From contig JANOYE010000351.1 of NCBI GenBank assembly GCA_031428695.1, positions 1 to 11,661 on the forward strand: a stretch of DNA of 11,661 bases. The letters run 5' to 3'. Numbering within the stretch: position 1 is the first letter of the stretch; every line of letters begins with the position of its first letter. Of this stretch, positions 1 through 6,809 are shown piece after piece. The stretch comes from JANYCG01 sp031428695 (GTDB lineage: Bacteria > Pseudomonadota > Gammaproteobacteria > Burkholderiales > Burkholderiaceae_C). Made by a program: the position numbers and the translations under genes. The notes beneath the pieces were generated by a model, which saw only the letters and a list, made by a program, of their open reading frames with translations, did no database searches and had not been told where the DNA came from.

Positions 1-1085
1 AGGCTGCGGTTGTCACCCAGGCCGGTTGCGACCACCGGGAGCTTCAGCCGGTTGATGAACTTCAGGCAAGCAGCCTCGTTGCCGACTTCAAAGGCCAGCA
101 ACCAGGAACCGGCCTTGAAGTTCTGCTTGGCAAACGCGTGCTGCGGGTGTGATTCGAGCATGGGGTAAAACACCCGCTGCACGGCCTTGTGGCCCTCCAG
201 GTAACGGGCCAATTCCAGCGCCGTCTGGCTGGTTTGGGCGGACCGCAGCGCCAAGGTTTCTGAGCCCAGGCTGATCTGGTGGGCGTGTTCCGAGCTCAGC
301 GTGCCGCCCATGTCGCGCAGGCCCTTTTTGCGGATTTGCTGAAGGCCCCAGCCCTTCGGGTCGCCCTGGCGGTAATTGGCAAAGATGTTCGGGCAATTGG
401 ACCAGTCGAACAGGCCGGTGTCCGTCACCGCGCCACCGAGCGCCGCGCCGTGGCCGGCGATGGTTTTGGTGAGCGAGTTGATGACCAATCCCGCGCCCAC
501 GGTCTTGGGCAAAAACAGCCAAGGCGACGTGATGGTGTTGTCCACCACGTAAAGCAGGCCGCGTGTTTTGCACAATGCGCCTATGCCCGACAAATCGGGC
601 ACCTGGGTCGCCGGGTTGGCAATCGTTTCCACAAACACCATGCGGGTATTGGGCTTGATGGCGGCGTCAACAGCTTCTGCTTTTGTAGCATCGACCATGC
701 TGATCTCAATGCCCAGATCACGCAAGGTGCCCCACAGCGAGTTGGTGTTGCCGAACACGAACTGGCTCGACACGACATGGTCGCCCGCTTTTAGAAGCGT
801 CAACATCATGGCCGTGATGGCCGCCATGCCCGTGGCGAAACTGATGCTGCCCAAGCCCTGCTCCATCTGCGTCACACGGGCTTCGAGCGCCGCCGTGGTG
901 GGCGTGCCTTGCCGTGCGTAGTTGAAGCCGCCCTTGATCGTGCCTTGGAATACGCCGATCAAATCCTCGACCCGCTCGTAGCCGTATTGCACCGAGGTAT
1001 GAATCGGCTTATGGATGCCGCCGTGCTCCACGCCGAAAGCAATGTCGGCGTGCACGTTGGCGGTGGTGAATCCTGGTTTGCTCAT
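1..1085 (-). CDS. Cystathionine gamma-synthase family PLP-dependent enzyme (3' end outside window)
   Basis: A fold-type I PLP enzyme of the Cys/Met metabolism family, which carries out gamma-replacement or gamma-/beta-elimination on homoserine-derived or sulfur amino acids in the cytoplasm. The visible 361 codons begin MSKPGFTTANVHADI. They show the phosphate-binding YARQGTPT (residues 56-63), the VVDNT aspartate that pairs with the pyridine nitrogen (D182), and the Schiff-base lysine in NSLTKTIAGHG (K207). Family members are about 400-430 residues, so roughly 40-70 C-terminal residues lie beyond the left edge. The start is 13 nt after the lolD stop on the same strand. No Shine-Dalgarno precedes it, but a TATATT hexamer ends 6 nt upstream, so it may have its own leaderless promoter as well as lolCD read-through. 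The exact reaction (cystathionine synthase, O-acylhomoserine sulfhydrylase or methionine gamma-lyase) cannot be told from sequence alone. Confidence 0.88.
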   Translation of the reverse strand, partial: MSKPGFTTANVHADIAFGVEHGGIHKPIHTSVQYGYERVEDLIGVFQGTIKGGFNYARQGTPTTAALEARVTQMEQGLGSISFATGMAAITAMMLTLLKAGDHVVSSQFVFGNTNSLWGTLRDLGIEISMVDATKAEAVDAAIKPNTRMVFVETIANPATQVPDLSGIGALCKTRGLLYVVDNTITSPWLFLPKTVGAGLVINSLTKTIAGHGAALGGAVTDTGLFDWSNCPNIFANYRQGDPKGWGLQQIRKKGLRDMGGTLSSEHAHQISLGSETLALRSAQTSQTALELARYLEGHKAVQRVFYPMLESHPQHAFAKQNFKAGSWLLAFEVGNEAACLKFINRLKLPVVATGLGDNRS

Positions 1086-1091
1086 GGCTCG

Positions 1092-1097
1092 AATATA
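1092..1097 (-). promoter_or_regulatory. Putative -10 element for the PLP enzyme gene
   Basis: On the minus strand the hexamer TATATT lies just after the lolD stop codon and ends exactly 6 nt before the ATG, a spacing that would put transcription start at or next to the start codon. No convincing -35 is visible 16-18 bp upstream. The call rests on the hexamer and on the same arrangement at three other genes in the window. Confidence 0.4.
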
Positions 1098-1098
1098 G

Positions 1099-1869
1099 CT
1101 AATTAAGTGGCGCCAATTGACCCCGCTCCAATTGCAGTTGGCGCTGGCAACGCGCCGCCAAGGAATGGTCGTGGGTGACGACCACAAAGGCCGTGCCTTG
1201 GCCGCGCGCGAGTTGCATCATCAGCTCGAAAATGCCGTCGGCGCTGGCGCGATCCAGGTTGCCAGTGGGTTCGTCGGCCAGCACACAGGCCGGTTGCGTA
1301 ACGAGCGCGCGGGCAATCGCCACACGTTGACGCTCGCCGCCCGAAAGCTCAGACGGGCGATGGTACAGGCGATCTGCCAGTCCGACACTTGCTAGCATTT
1401 TGGAAGCTGCTTGTGCACATTCTGCGTGACTTAGACGCCGAATCCACAATGGCATGGCGACATTTTCAAGCGCCGTGAACTCTGGCAGCAAATGGTGGAA
1501 CTGGTAGACAAAACCGAGGTGGCGGTTGCGCAAACCGCCTTGCTCGGCCGCACTTAAGCTGGCCAGCTTTTGGCCCTGGATGTGAACTTCACCGCTCGTG
1601 GGTGCATCCAGCCCGCCGAGCAAATGCAGCAACGTGCTTTTGCCAGAACCCGAAGCGCCGACGATGGCCAGTGTTTCACCGGCGCACACTTCCAGGTCAA
1701 CGCCCCGAAGCACCGTCACATCCAGCGGGCCTTCATGGAAACGTTTGGTGAGGCCCGACGCGCAAAGGACAACGGCAGAATCGGCGCCGGGCCGCCCCAA
1801 GCCGATTGCGGCCCCCTCGGGGGGCAGCGAACCACACGAAGTGGGGAGCGTGGGGGCCACACTATTCAT
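1099..1869 (-). CDS. lolD: LolD, ATP-binding subunit of the lipoprotein-releasing ABC transporter
   Basis: Cytoplasmic ATPase that powers LolC/E-type permeases to extract mature lipoproteins from the inner membrane and hand them to LolA. All ABC motifs are present in 256 residues: Walker A GASGSGKST (71-79), Q-loop with YQFHHLLPEF (Q123; this sequence is typical of LolD/MacB-type ATPases), signature LSGGERQ (175-181), Walker B CVLADEPTGNLD (195-206) and H-loop VVTHD (H233). The ATG lies inside the last codons of lolC (8-bp overlap), implying translational coupling. The ABC core begins near residue 37 (CASGLTKRFHEG). About 28 residues before it are encoded by a GC-rich dispersed repeat read antisense, giving an atypical Pro/Gly-rich leader (SVAPTLPTSCGSLPPEGA). 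There is no good alternative start at the core, so the leader is probably translated, though a downstream non-ATG start is possible. Confidence 0.95.
   Translation of the reverse strand: MNSVAPTLPTSCGSLPPEGAAIGLGRPGADSAVVLCASGLTKRFHEGPLDVTVLRGVDLEVCAGETLAIVGASGSGKSTLLHLLGGLDAPTSGEVHIQGQKLASLSAAEQGGLRNRHLGFVYQFHHLLPEFTALENVAMPLWIRRLSHAECAQAASKMLASVGLADRLYHRPSELSGGERQRVAIARALVTQPACVLADEPTGNLDRASADGIFELMMQLARGQGTAFVVVTHDHSLAARCQRQLQLERGQLAPLN
1790..1859 (+). repeat. Dispersed GC-rich palindromic element, copy A (short form)
   Basis: A block running from GGCCGCCCCAAGC to AGCGTGGGGGCCA. It has a central hairpin, GCCCCC (1811-1816) against GGGGGC (1820-1825) with a 3-nt loop, and then CACGAAGTG. 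The same architecture recurs at 8350-8449, and its right half recurs at 5570-5608. By eye the right 38 bp match copy B at about 30 positions. Here it sits in the 5' end of lolD, antisense to the gene, and supplies most of the N-terminal extension. Confidence 0.8.
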
Positions 1870-3118
1870 AGCGCAGCGCCTCGGCCGGGTTCACCCGGCT
1901 GGCATGCCAGCTCGGATAGATCGTCGCCACAAAGGCCAGCACCAGCGAGATGATGGCAATCGGCAAGATGTCGCCTTGTTGCGGGTCGCTGGGCATGCGG
2001 CTGATGAGGTAAATGTCTTTGGGCAGGAAATTCGCGGACAGCAGGCTTTCCAGAAACGGCACGATCACGTCGATGTTGTAGGCGATGCCCAGGCCCAGCG
2101 TGAGGCCAGCGAGCGTACCAATCACCCCCACCATGGCGCCTTGCACGACGAAGACGCGCATGATGCTGGCCGGGCTGGCGCCCAGCGTGCGCAGGATGGC
2201 GATATCGGCGCGTTTGTCGGTCACGGTCATCACCAAGGTGCTCACCAGGTTGAACGCCGCCACGGCGACGATCAGGGTGAGGATGATGAACATCATGCGT
2301 TTTTCCAGCTGCACGGCAGCAAACCAGGTGCGGTTTTGCCGCGTCCAGTCGCGAATCAAGAAGTTGCCAGTGAGTGTGCGGCCCAGCTCTGCAGCAACCT
2401 CGCGCGCCTGCTGCAAATCACGCAACTTGAGGCGAATGCCGGTGGGCCCTTCGAGGCGGAAGATGCGCGCCGCATCGTCTACGTGCATCATCGCCAGGCT
2501 GGAATCGTATTCGTAATGGCCCGAGTCAAACACGCCCACCACCGTCATCTGCTTCAAACGCGGAACCACGCCAGCCGGTGTGACTTGAGCGCTGGGAGCT
2601 ATCAAGGTAATAGCGTCTCCGGGGCGCACGCCCATTTGCCGCGCCAGTTCGCTGCCCAGCACAATGCCAAATTGGCCCGGCACCAATTGCGCCAGGGTTG
2701 ATTTTTTCAAGGCGTTGGCAAGATCGGTCACCTCGGGCTCCAACGCCGGGTCAATGCCGCGGATGATGGCGCCCTTCAGGTCTTCACCACGCCCAAGCAA
2801 ACCTTGCGCGCCAATGAAGGGCGCTGCGCCTACCACCTGCGGGTTCGCCCTGGCCTGCTTCAAGGTCAACGCCAGGTCAGGCAAGGCGTCGCCATTGGGC
2901 GCGAACACTTCAATGTGCGAAATCACACTGAGCATGCGCGCCGTGACTTCCTTCTGAAAACCGTTCATCACGCTCAGCACAATGATCAGCGCCGCCACGC
3001 CCAGCGCAATGCCCAGCATCGACACGCCCGAGATGAACGAGATGAAGCCGTTGCGCCGCGTGCCCCGGCTGGCCCGGGTGTAGCGCCAGCCGAGAATCAG
3101 TTCGTAGGGGATTTGCAT
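1862..3118 (-). CDS. lolC: LolC/LolE-family lipoprotein-releasing permease
   Basis: Inner-membrane subunit that, with LolD, releases outer-membrane lipoproteins to LolA. From the chosen start the protein is 418 residues, normal for the family, and begins MQIPYELILGWRYTRA. It shows the LolC/E plan: one membrane segment near the N-terminus (about 28-52), a large periplasmic domain, then three C-terminal segments (about 275-300, 327-348 and 384-401) ending WHASRVNPAEALRYE. The TDKRADIAILRTLGAS stretch after the second segment is typical of MacB/FtsX-type permeases. An in-frame ATG at 3136 would add MPQSMP. I prefer 3118 because family members usually start just before PYEL; neither has a Shine-Dalgarno. 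No separate LolE lies nearby, so this permease may work as a homodimer (inference). Confidence 0.93.
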   Translation of the reverse strand: MQIPYELILGWRYTRASRGTRRNGFISFISGVSMLGIALGVAALIIVLSVMNGFQKEVTARMLSVISHIEVFAPNGDALPDLALTLKQARANPQVVGAAPFIGAQGLLGRGEDLKGAIIRGIDPALEPEVTDLANALKKSTLAQLVPGQFGIVLGSELARQMGVRPGDAITLIAPSAQVTPAGVVPRLKQMTVVGVFDSGHYEYDSSLAMMHVDDAARIFRLEGPTGIRLKLRDLQQAREVAAELGRTLTGNFLIRDWTRQNRTWFAAVQLEKRMMFIILTLIVAVAAFNLVSTLVMTVTDKRADIAILRTLGASPASIMRVFVVQGAMVGVIGTLAGLTLGLGIAYNIDVIVPFLESLLSANFLPKDIYLISRMPSDPQQGDILPIAIISLVLAFVATIYPSWHASRVNPAEALRYE

Positions 3119-3209
3119 TGGCATCGATTGTGGCATCGGGAGAATTCGAGAACGCCCGATCCCCGGTGATGGTTTGGCACGGCCATACGTCCGCTTTCCT
3201 CATCGCCCG

Positions 3210-3218
3210 TGATATCAT
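3210..3218 (+). promoter_or_regulatory. Putative -10 and 8-bp palindrome before the toxin-antitoxin pair
   Basis: TATCAT (3213-3218) ends exactly 6 nt before the toxin ATG. It overlaps a perfect 8-bp palindrome, TGATATCA (3210-3217). A palindrome over the -10 would suit autorepression by the ribbon-helix-helix antitoxin, as is usual for type II pairs, but a site this short may be chance. The -35 region is poor. Confidence 0.35.
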
Positions 3219-3224
3219 TACCCG

Positions 3225-3641
3225 ATGAAAGTTGTGATGGACACCGACACGGTGGTTGCCGCTTTGCGCAGCCCCAGCGGTGCCAGCGCTGAGTTGATCC
3301 GTCGCGCAAGGCGCGGTGAAATCCACATTGCAGCAAGTGTCAGCCTGTTCATGGAATATGAAGCGGTGTGCTCGCGGCCGCAGCATGCTGTTGCCGCCGG
3401 GCTGGACGCGCGGCAAGTTGGCATTTTTCTGGATGCTTTGGCGCACTTCGTGGAGCCGGTGGAAATTCACTTCTTGTGGAGGCCGCAATTGCGCGCCCCC
3501 GCCGCCGAACTGGTATTGGAAGCGGCTGTGAACGCCCAGGCCGATGCGTTGTTGAGTTTCAACCTGAAGCATTTTTCACAGGCCGTTGGGCGCTTCAATC
3601 TGCGATTGTCGCAACCCGGGCCGTTTTTAAGGAGCTTGTGA
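3225..3641 (+). CDS. PIN-domain putative toxin of a type II toxin-antitoxin pair (COG1569 type)
   Basis: A 138-residue PIN-domain protein of the 'putative toxin-antitoxin system toxin component, PIN family' group, whose members are predicted metal-dependent ribonucleases. Family features seen: N-terminal strand with D6 (MDTDTVVAALRSPSGASA), E44/E46 in LFMEYEAV, the HFLWRPQLR block (82-90), and the last acidic strand with D107 (NAQADALLSFNLKHF). Two departures matter. The usual DTN is DTD, and after HFLWRPQLR the usual acidic run (I recall DPDDE) reads APAAE (91-95), so a metal ligand appears lost. It overlaps the antitoxin by 1 nt (TGATG). No Shine-Dalgarno precedes the ATG, and a -10-like hexamer 6 nt upstream suggests a leaderless message. 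It may be an inactive or attenuated toxin. Confidence 0.85.
   Translation: MKVVMDTDTVVAALRSPSGASAELIRRARRGEIHIAASVSLFMEYEAVCSRPQHAVAAGLDARQVGIFLDALAHFVEPVEIHFLWRPQLRAPAAELVLEAAVNAQADALLSFNLKHFSQAVGRFNLRLSQPGPFLRSL
3629..3634 (+). promoter_or_regulatory. Shine-Dalgarno of the antitoxin gene
   Basis: AAGGAG within the last codons of the toxin gene, 6 nt before the antitoxin ATG. It fixes the ATG at 3641 as the start. It is the strongest ribosome-binding site in the window, whereas the toxin gene has none, so antitoxin could be made in excess from one transcript (inference). Confidence 0.75.
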
Positions 3642-3886
3642 TGAGTGATTTAACAACTTACCCGCTGCGCCTTCCGCGCTCCATACGCGCTGGCGTCGAC
3701 CGCATGAGCAAGCAAGACGGCATCAGCGTCAACCAGTTTGTGAGCATAGCGGTGGCCGAAAAACTGGCCATGATGCAGGCCCAAACCTATTTTGCCGAAC
3801 GCAGCGCCAGGGCCGATTTGGCCGCATTTGACCAACTTATGCAGCGCCCGAATGGCGAGCCCGCAAAACCAGATGATTTGGTTTGA
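3641..3886 (+). CDS. HicB-like ribbon-helix-helix antitoxin
   Basis: An 81-residue protein with the ribbon-helix-helix DNA-binding pattern: a short strand (TYPLRLPRSI, 6-15), a helix (RAGVDRMSKQDG), then the SVNQFVSIAVAEKLAMM helix (29-45). An acidic/aromatic tail (YFAERSARADLAAFDQLMQR) probably binds the toxin. It matches the family annotated 'toxin-antitoxin system HicB family antitoxin' that pairs with COG1569 PIN toxins. It would neutralise the upstream PIN protein and repress their shared promoter. The start is fixed by AAGGAG and the TGATG overlap with the toxin stop. The toxin-first order differs from classical vapBC, where the antitoxin comes first. The gene ends in the first unit of an 11-bp tandem duplication. 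Confidence 0.83.
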   Translation: MSDLTTYPLRLPRSIRAGVDRMSKQDGISVNQFVSIAVAEKLAMMQAQTYFAERSARADLAAFDQLMQRPNGEPAKPDDLV

Positions 3887-3901
3887 ATCTGGTTTGAATC
3901 T
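3880..3901 (+). repeat. Exact 11-bp tandem duplication
   Basis: GGTTTGAATCT occurs twice head to tail. The first unit carries the antitoxin stop codon, and the second lies between the pair and the rpfE-like gene. It looks like a replication-slippage duplication at a gene end. No function is evident. Confidence 0.9.
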
Positions 3902-3927
3902 ATGCACCCTCGCAAATCGAAAAAAGC

Positions 3928-4905
3928 TTGACCTTGCACCTTCTGATTCCGTTCGCCCAAGGCTTGTCACCCGACAGCCAACGGGCGTTTGATTCACTGC
4001 CTTTGTCGAACCTGAACCGCCTTTTGGCGCAGCTACAGCTCGTCAGCACAGACTCGGGTGATGAAAACTCGCTCTCGCCGCCGCACGAGCGCGCGCTGGC
4101 TGCCGCTGATGGGCTGGTCTCCAAGAGTGGCTCTGCCCTTGCAGACGGCTGCCTGCCGTGGGGCGCTTGGCACGCCAGCCGCGCGGGCCTTTTGGCTGAC
4201 GGCGCATCGGAATCGTGGGCCGTGATCACCCCCGCGCAATGGGCGGTGCAGACCAACCACATCACCATGGCCGACCCCGAGGCGCTGCAACTGCCAGAGG
4301 CCGATTCACGCGCCTTGCTGGCCGTGATGGCGCCGTACTTCATCGAAGACGGCATCCGCCTCGTCTACGACGCGCCCACGCGCTGGCTGGCGGCGGGCGA
4401 GGTGTTTCGCGGCCTCGCCACGGCCTCGGCAGACCGCGTGGTGGGCCGCCATGTGGACGACTGGCTGCCGAAAACGGCGGCGGCCAAGCCGCTGCGGCGT
4501 TTGCAGCAGGAAATGCAGATGTTGCTCTACACCCATGCGCTCACGGAAACGCGAGCGGCGCAAGGCTTGCCTGCCGTGAACTCGTTTTGGGTGAGCGGCA
4601 CAGGCGTGCTTTCGACGGGTTTTGACGCGAACCAAAACATTGTTTGCCCCAATGGATTGCGCGATGCCGCCGTCAATGAAAACTGGCCCGCTTGGGCAAA
4701 AGCCTGGCAAGCCATCGACGCGAATGAATGCGCTGCGGCGCTTGCCGCGTTGCAACGCGCCGAACCGGTTGCGGCAACGCTCTGCGGCGAGAGAAACGCT
4801 TGGCGATACGAGCGAGGCAACCCAGGCCTGTTCCACTGGTTAAATCGTGGGCTTTCAAAGATTTCAGGCCGTCAAGTCACGAATAACCTGCGTAACCAGC
4901 TATGA
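3928..4905 (+). CDS. RpfE-like protein (often annotated phosphoglycerate mutase), role uncertain
   Basis: A 325-residue soluble protein starting MTLHLLIPFAQGLSP, of the kind found upstream of recJ in Burkholderiales and resembling RpfE of Xanthomonas, whose gene also neighbours recJ. Such proteins are often labelled phosphoglycerate mutase. I see no clear catalytic signature of either mutase class, so that label is weak. Conserved-looking blocks are STDSGDENSLSPPHERALA (about 41-59), HITMADPEALQL, EDGIRLVYDAPTRWLAAGEV, VNSFWVSGTG and CGERNAWRYERG. The start is TTG: the in-frame stop at 3895-3897 leaves no ATG or GTG upstream, and no strong Shine-Dalgarno is seen. It overlaps recJ by 4 bp (CTATGA). 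The last residues, VTNNLRNQL, are encoded by a repeat that recurs after recJ, so the native C-terminus may have been replaced. Confidence 0.8.
   Translation: MTLHLLIPFAQGLSPDSQRAFDSLPLSNLNRLLAQLQLVSTDSGDENSLSPPHERALAAADGLVSKSGSALADGCLPWGAWHASRAGLLADGASESWAVITPAQWAVQTNHITMADPEALQLPEADSRALLAVMAPYFIEDGIRLVYDAPTRWLAAGEVFRGLATASADRVVGRHVDDWLPKTAAAKPLRRLQQEMQMLLYTHALTETRAAQGLPAVNSFWVSGTGVLSTGFDANQNIVCPNGLRDAAVNENWPAWAKAWQAIDANECAAALAALQRAEPVAATLCGERNAWRYERGNPGLFHWLNRGLSKISGRQVTNNLRNQL
4872..4903 (+). repeat. 32-bp direct repeat flanking recJ, copy 1
   Basis: TCAAGTCACGAATAA, 2 nt, TGCGTAA, 1 nt, CAGCTAT. It matches 6778-6809 at 29 of 32 positions by eye. It encodes the end of the rpfE-like gene, and its final AT begins the recJ ATG, so it carries the stop/start junction of the two genes. 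Confidence 0.85.
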
Positions 4906-6680
4906 AATTGGTAGTAAGAGAAATTCCACCACGCGCCGTTTGGGCGCTGGAGCAGGCTGGCGTCCACCCGCTGTTGGCGCGATTGTTCGCCGCGCGCGGC
5001 GTGTTGAACAAGGCTGAACTTGAAGATGGCCTGGCGCTGCTTTTGCCTCCGTCAGCCATGAAAGGCACGCAGGAAGCCGCCGTGTTGCTGGCCGACGCCA
5101 TTGCCGCTGGCAAGGCCTTGTGCATCGTCGCCGATTACGACTGCGACGGCGCCACCGCCTGCGCGGTGGGCATTCGCGGCCTGCGCGCGTTGGGCGCGAA
5201 GAACGTGGGTTACATCGTGCCGGATCGCGTGGTCGATGGTTACGGCCTCACCGCGCCGATTGCCGAACGCGTGAAGGCCAGCGGCGCCGATGTGTTGATC
5301 ACCGTGGACAACGGCATCGCCAGTTTCGAGGGCGTGGCGACGGCGCGCGCGCTGGGCCTCTCGGTGCTGGTGACAGACCACCACTTGCCGGCATTGGTCA
5401 ACGGGGCCGTTCAATTGCCCGACGCCAATGTGATTGTCAACCCGAACCAACCTGGCTGCGCCTTTGAGAGCAAGTCCATCGCCGGCGTGGGCGTGATGTT
5501 TTATGTGTTGCTGGCGCTGCGGGCTGAGCTGCGCGCGCGCGGGGTGTTCGATCAGCACGCCGCCGGGACGGGCAGCGCCGTACACGAAGTGACAAGCGTG
5601 GGGGCAAACATGCGTCAACCCAAGCTGGACGCTTTGCTGCCACTGGTGGCACTGGGCACCGTGGCCGACGTGGTGAAGCTCGACTCAAACAACCGCCGCC
5701 TCGTGGCGCAGGGCCTCAAACGCATCCGTGCGGGCTCGATGCAAGCGGGAATCAGCAGCCTGTTCTGCGCGTCAGGCCGCAAGGCGCAGGCCGCCACCAC
5801 CTTTGATTTCGGCTTCGCGTTGGGCCCACGCATCAACGCCGCTGGCCGCCTGGCCGACATGACACTCGGCATCGAATGCCTGTTGACAGACGACACAGCC
5901 CGCGCCGACGAACTCGCCAAAACGCTGGACAGCATCAACCGCGAGCGCCGCGACATTGAAGGCGGCATGCGTGAGCAGGCGCTCTTGATCGCCGAGTCTT
6001 TGTTCGACGGACTTGAGGCGCCACCCGCCGCCCTGTGTGTGTTTGACGCAGATTTTCACGAAGGTGTGGTGGGCATCGTCGCCTCGCGCCTGAAAGACAA
6101 AATGCACCGCCCGGCCTTCGTCTTTGCGCAGAGCAAAGCGCCGGGGAAAGAACACGAACTCAAAGGCTCGGGCCGTTCAATTGCCGGCTTCCACCTGCGT
6201 GACGCGCTCGATCTGGTGGCCAAGCGCCACCCTGGCGTGTTGCTGCGTTTTGGCGGCCACGCCATGGCCGCTGGCTGCACGTTGCATGAAGACCGTTTGG
6301 CCGAGTTTGAAGCTGGCCTCACCCAAGTAGCCAGCGAGTGGCTGGATGCCGCCACGCTCACGCGCCGCCTCGACACCGATGGCCCGCTGGACGCGTTGTA
6401 CCGCCGCGCCGACATGGTCGATACGCTGCACCACGAAGTCTGGGGCCAAGGCTTCGCGCCGCCGGTGTTCAGCGAAGAGCTGGAGGTGGTCTCGCAGCGC
6501 CTGGTGGGCGAAAAACACCTGGCGCTGAAACTCAAACACCAAGGCCAACCGGTGGACGGCATCTGGTTCGGCCACACCGAGCCGCTGCCGCCGCGCGCCA
6601 CGCTGGCGTTTCGGCTGGATGCCGATGAGTGGAATGGCGTGCGGCGGGTGCGGTTTCTGGTGGAGGCAGTGGCGGGTTGA
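4902..6680 (+). CDS. recJ: RecJ, single-strand-specific 5'-3' exonuclease
   Basis: DHH/DHHA1-family exonuclease that degrades 5'-ended single-stranded DNA in RecFOR recombination, mismatch repair and base-excision repair. The protein is 592 residues. It shows metal-binding ADYDCDG (77-83), VDNG (135-138), DHH (159-161), GTVADVV (252-258) and GPRINAAGRL (308-317), the DHHA1 part with KGSGRSI (421-427) and GGHAMAAG (451-458), and a C-terminal OB-like region (about 480-592). It is somewhat longer than E. coli RecJ (577) partly because residues 219-237 (HAAGTGSAVHEVTSVGANM) are encoded by the dispersed repeat. They fall between RARGVFDQ and RQPKLDALLPLVALG, which are normally joined by a short linker. 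The reading frame and all catalytic motifs are intact, so the protein is probably active. The ATG overlaps the upstream stop and lacks a Shine-Dalgarno, so coupling is likely. Confidence 0.96.
   Translation: MKLVVREIPPRAVWALEQAGVHPLLARLFAARGVLNKAELEDGLALLLPPSAMKGTQEAAVLLADAIAAGKALCIVADYDCDGATACAVGIRGLRALGAKNVGYIVPDRVVDGYGLTAPIAERVKASGADVLITVDNGIASFEGVATARALGLSVLVTDHHLPALVNGAVQLPDANVIVNPNQPGCAFESKSIAGVGVMFYVLLALRAELRARGVFDQHAAGTGSAVHEVTSVGANMRQPKLDALLPLVALGTVADVVKLDSNNRRLVAQGLKRIRAGSMQAGISSLFCASGRKAQAATTFDFGFALGPRINAAGRLADMTLGIECLLTDDTARADELAKTLDSINRERRDIEGGMREQALLIAESLFDGLEAPPAALCVFDADFHEGVVGIVASRLKDKMHRPAFVFAQSKAPGKEHELKGSGRSIAGFHLRDALDLVAKRHPGVLLRFGGHAMAAGCTLHEDRLAEFEAGLTQVASEWLDAATLTRRLDTDGPLDALYRRADMVDTLHHEVWGQGFAPPVFSEELEVVSQRLVGEKHLALKLKHQGQPVDGIWFGHTEPLPPRATLAFRLDADEWNGVRRVRFLVEAVAG
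5570..5608 (+). repeat. Dispersed GC-rich palindromic element, copy B (right half), inside recJ
   Basis: GGGCAGCGCCGTACACGAAG continuing to AGCGTGGGGGCAA. By eye it is 35/38 identical to the right half of copy C at 8412-8449, and it is read in the same frame, giving GSAVHEVTSVGAN. The left half of the element (GGCCGCCCC arm and hairpin) is not recognisable here. It lies in frame in recJ between two conserved blocks. Confidence 0.85.
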
Positions 6681-6711
6681 GGCAGTTGCTGAGTGATCGT
6701 TTTTGGGGAAA

Positions 6712-6734
6712 TTAATATGGGTATTAACTTTTTT
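6712..6734 (+). terminator. Possible weak intrinsic terminator after recJ
   Basis: An inverted repeat TTAATA / TATTAA (6712-6717 and 6722-6727) with a TGGG loop, then C and six T, 31 nt after the recJ stop. The layout fits a Rho-independent terminator, but the stem is only A-T pairs and would be weak. Confidence 0.35.
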
Positions 6735-6777
6735 CCGTTTTGGTGAATTTTTGCAATTTTATGAGTCTTTTGGGCAC

Positions 6778-6809
6778 TCAAGTCACGAATAATGTGCGTA
6801 AGCAGCTAT
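6778..6809 (+). repeat. 32-bp direct repeat flanking recJ, copy 2 (non-coding)
   Basis: Matches 4872-4903 at 29 of 32 positions. Read in the frame of copy 1 it gives VTNNVRKQL against VTNNLRNQL, but a T at 6810 replaces the G that followed in copy 1, destroying the stop/start junction. There is no gene around it now. It is either a remnant of a duplicated rpfE-like end or a member of a dispersed repeat family. Confidence 0.8.

Noticed and set aside
1598..2701. Long plus-strand open frame (367 codons) opposite lolC and lolD
   Set aside because: It is antisense to two clear genes, has a His/Gln/Arg-rich composition typical of a shadow frame in GC-rich DNA, and shows no domain.
3091..3183. Short minus-strand ORF upstream of lolC (MAVPNHHRG...) with AGGA before its ATG
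   Set aside because: About 30 codons, overlaps the lolC start out of frame, Cys/His/Arg-rich and without any known family; more likely chance.
2910..3572. Minus-strand frame of 220 codons across the lolC-toxin intergenic region
   Set aside because: It overlaps the PIN toxin and lolC on other frames and shows no family features; both of those genes are well supported.
3225..3886. The toxin-antitoxin pair plus recJ and a PHP nuclease as a new antiviral defence island
   Set aside because: RecJ, PHP/YciV and YciO are housekeeping genes in usual contexts, and the PIN/HicB-like pair is a known family; no defence-type effector or sensor accompanies them.
3902..3931. Short ORF (9 codons) starting ATG just before the rpfE-like TTG start, possible leader peptide
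   Set aside because: It overlaps the TTG start, but it has no ribosome-binding site and no repeated codon or hairpin pattern suggesting attenuation.
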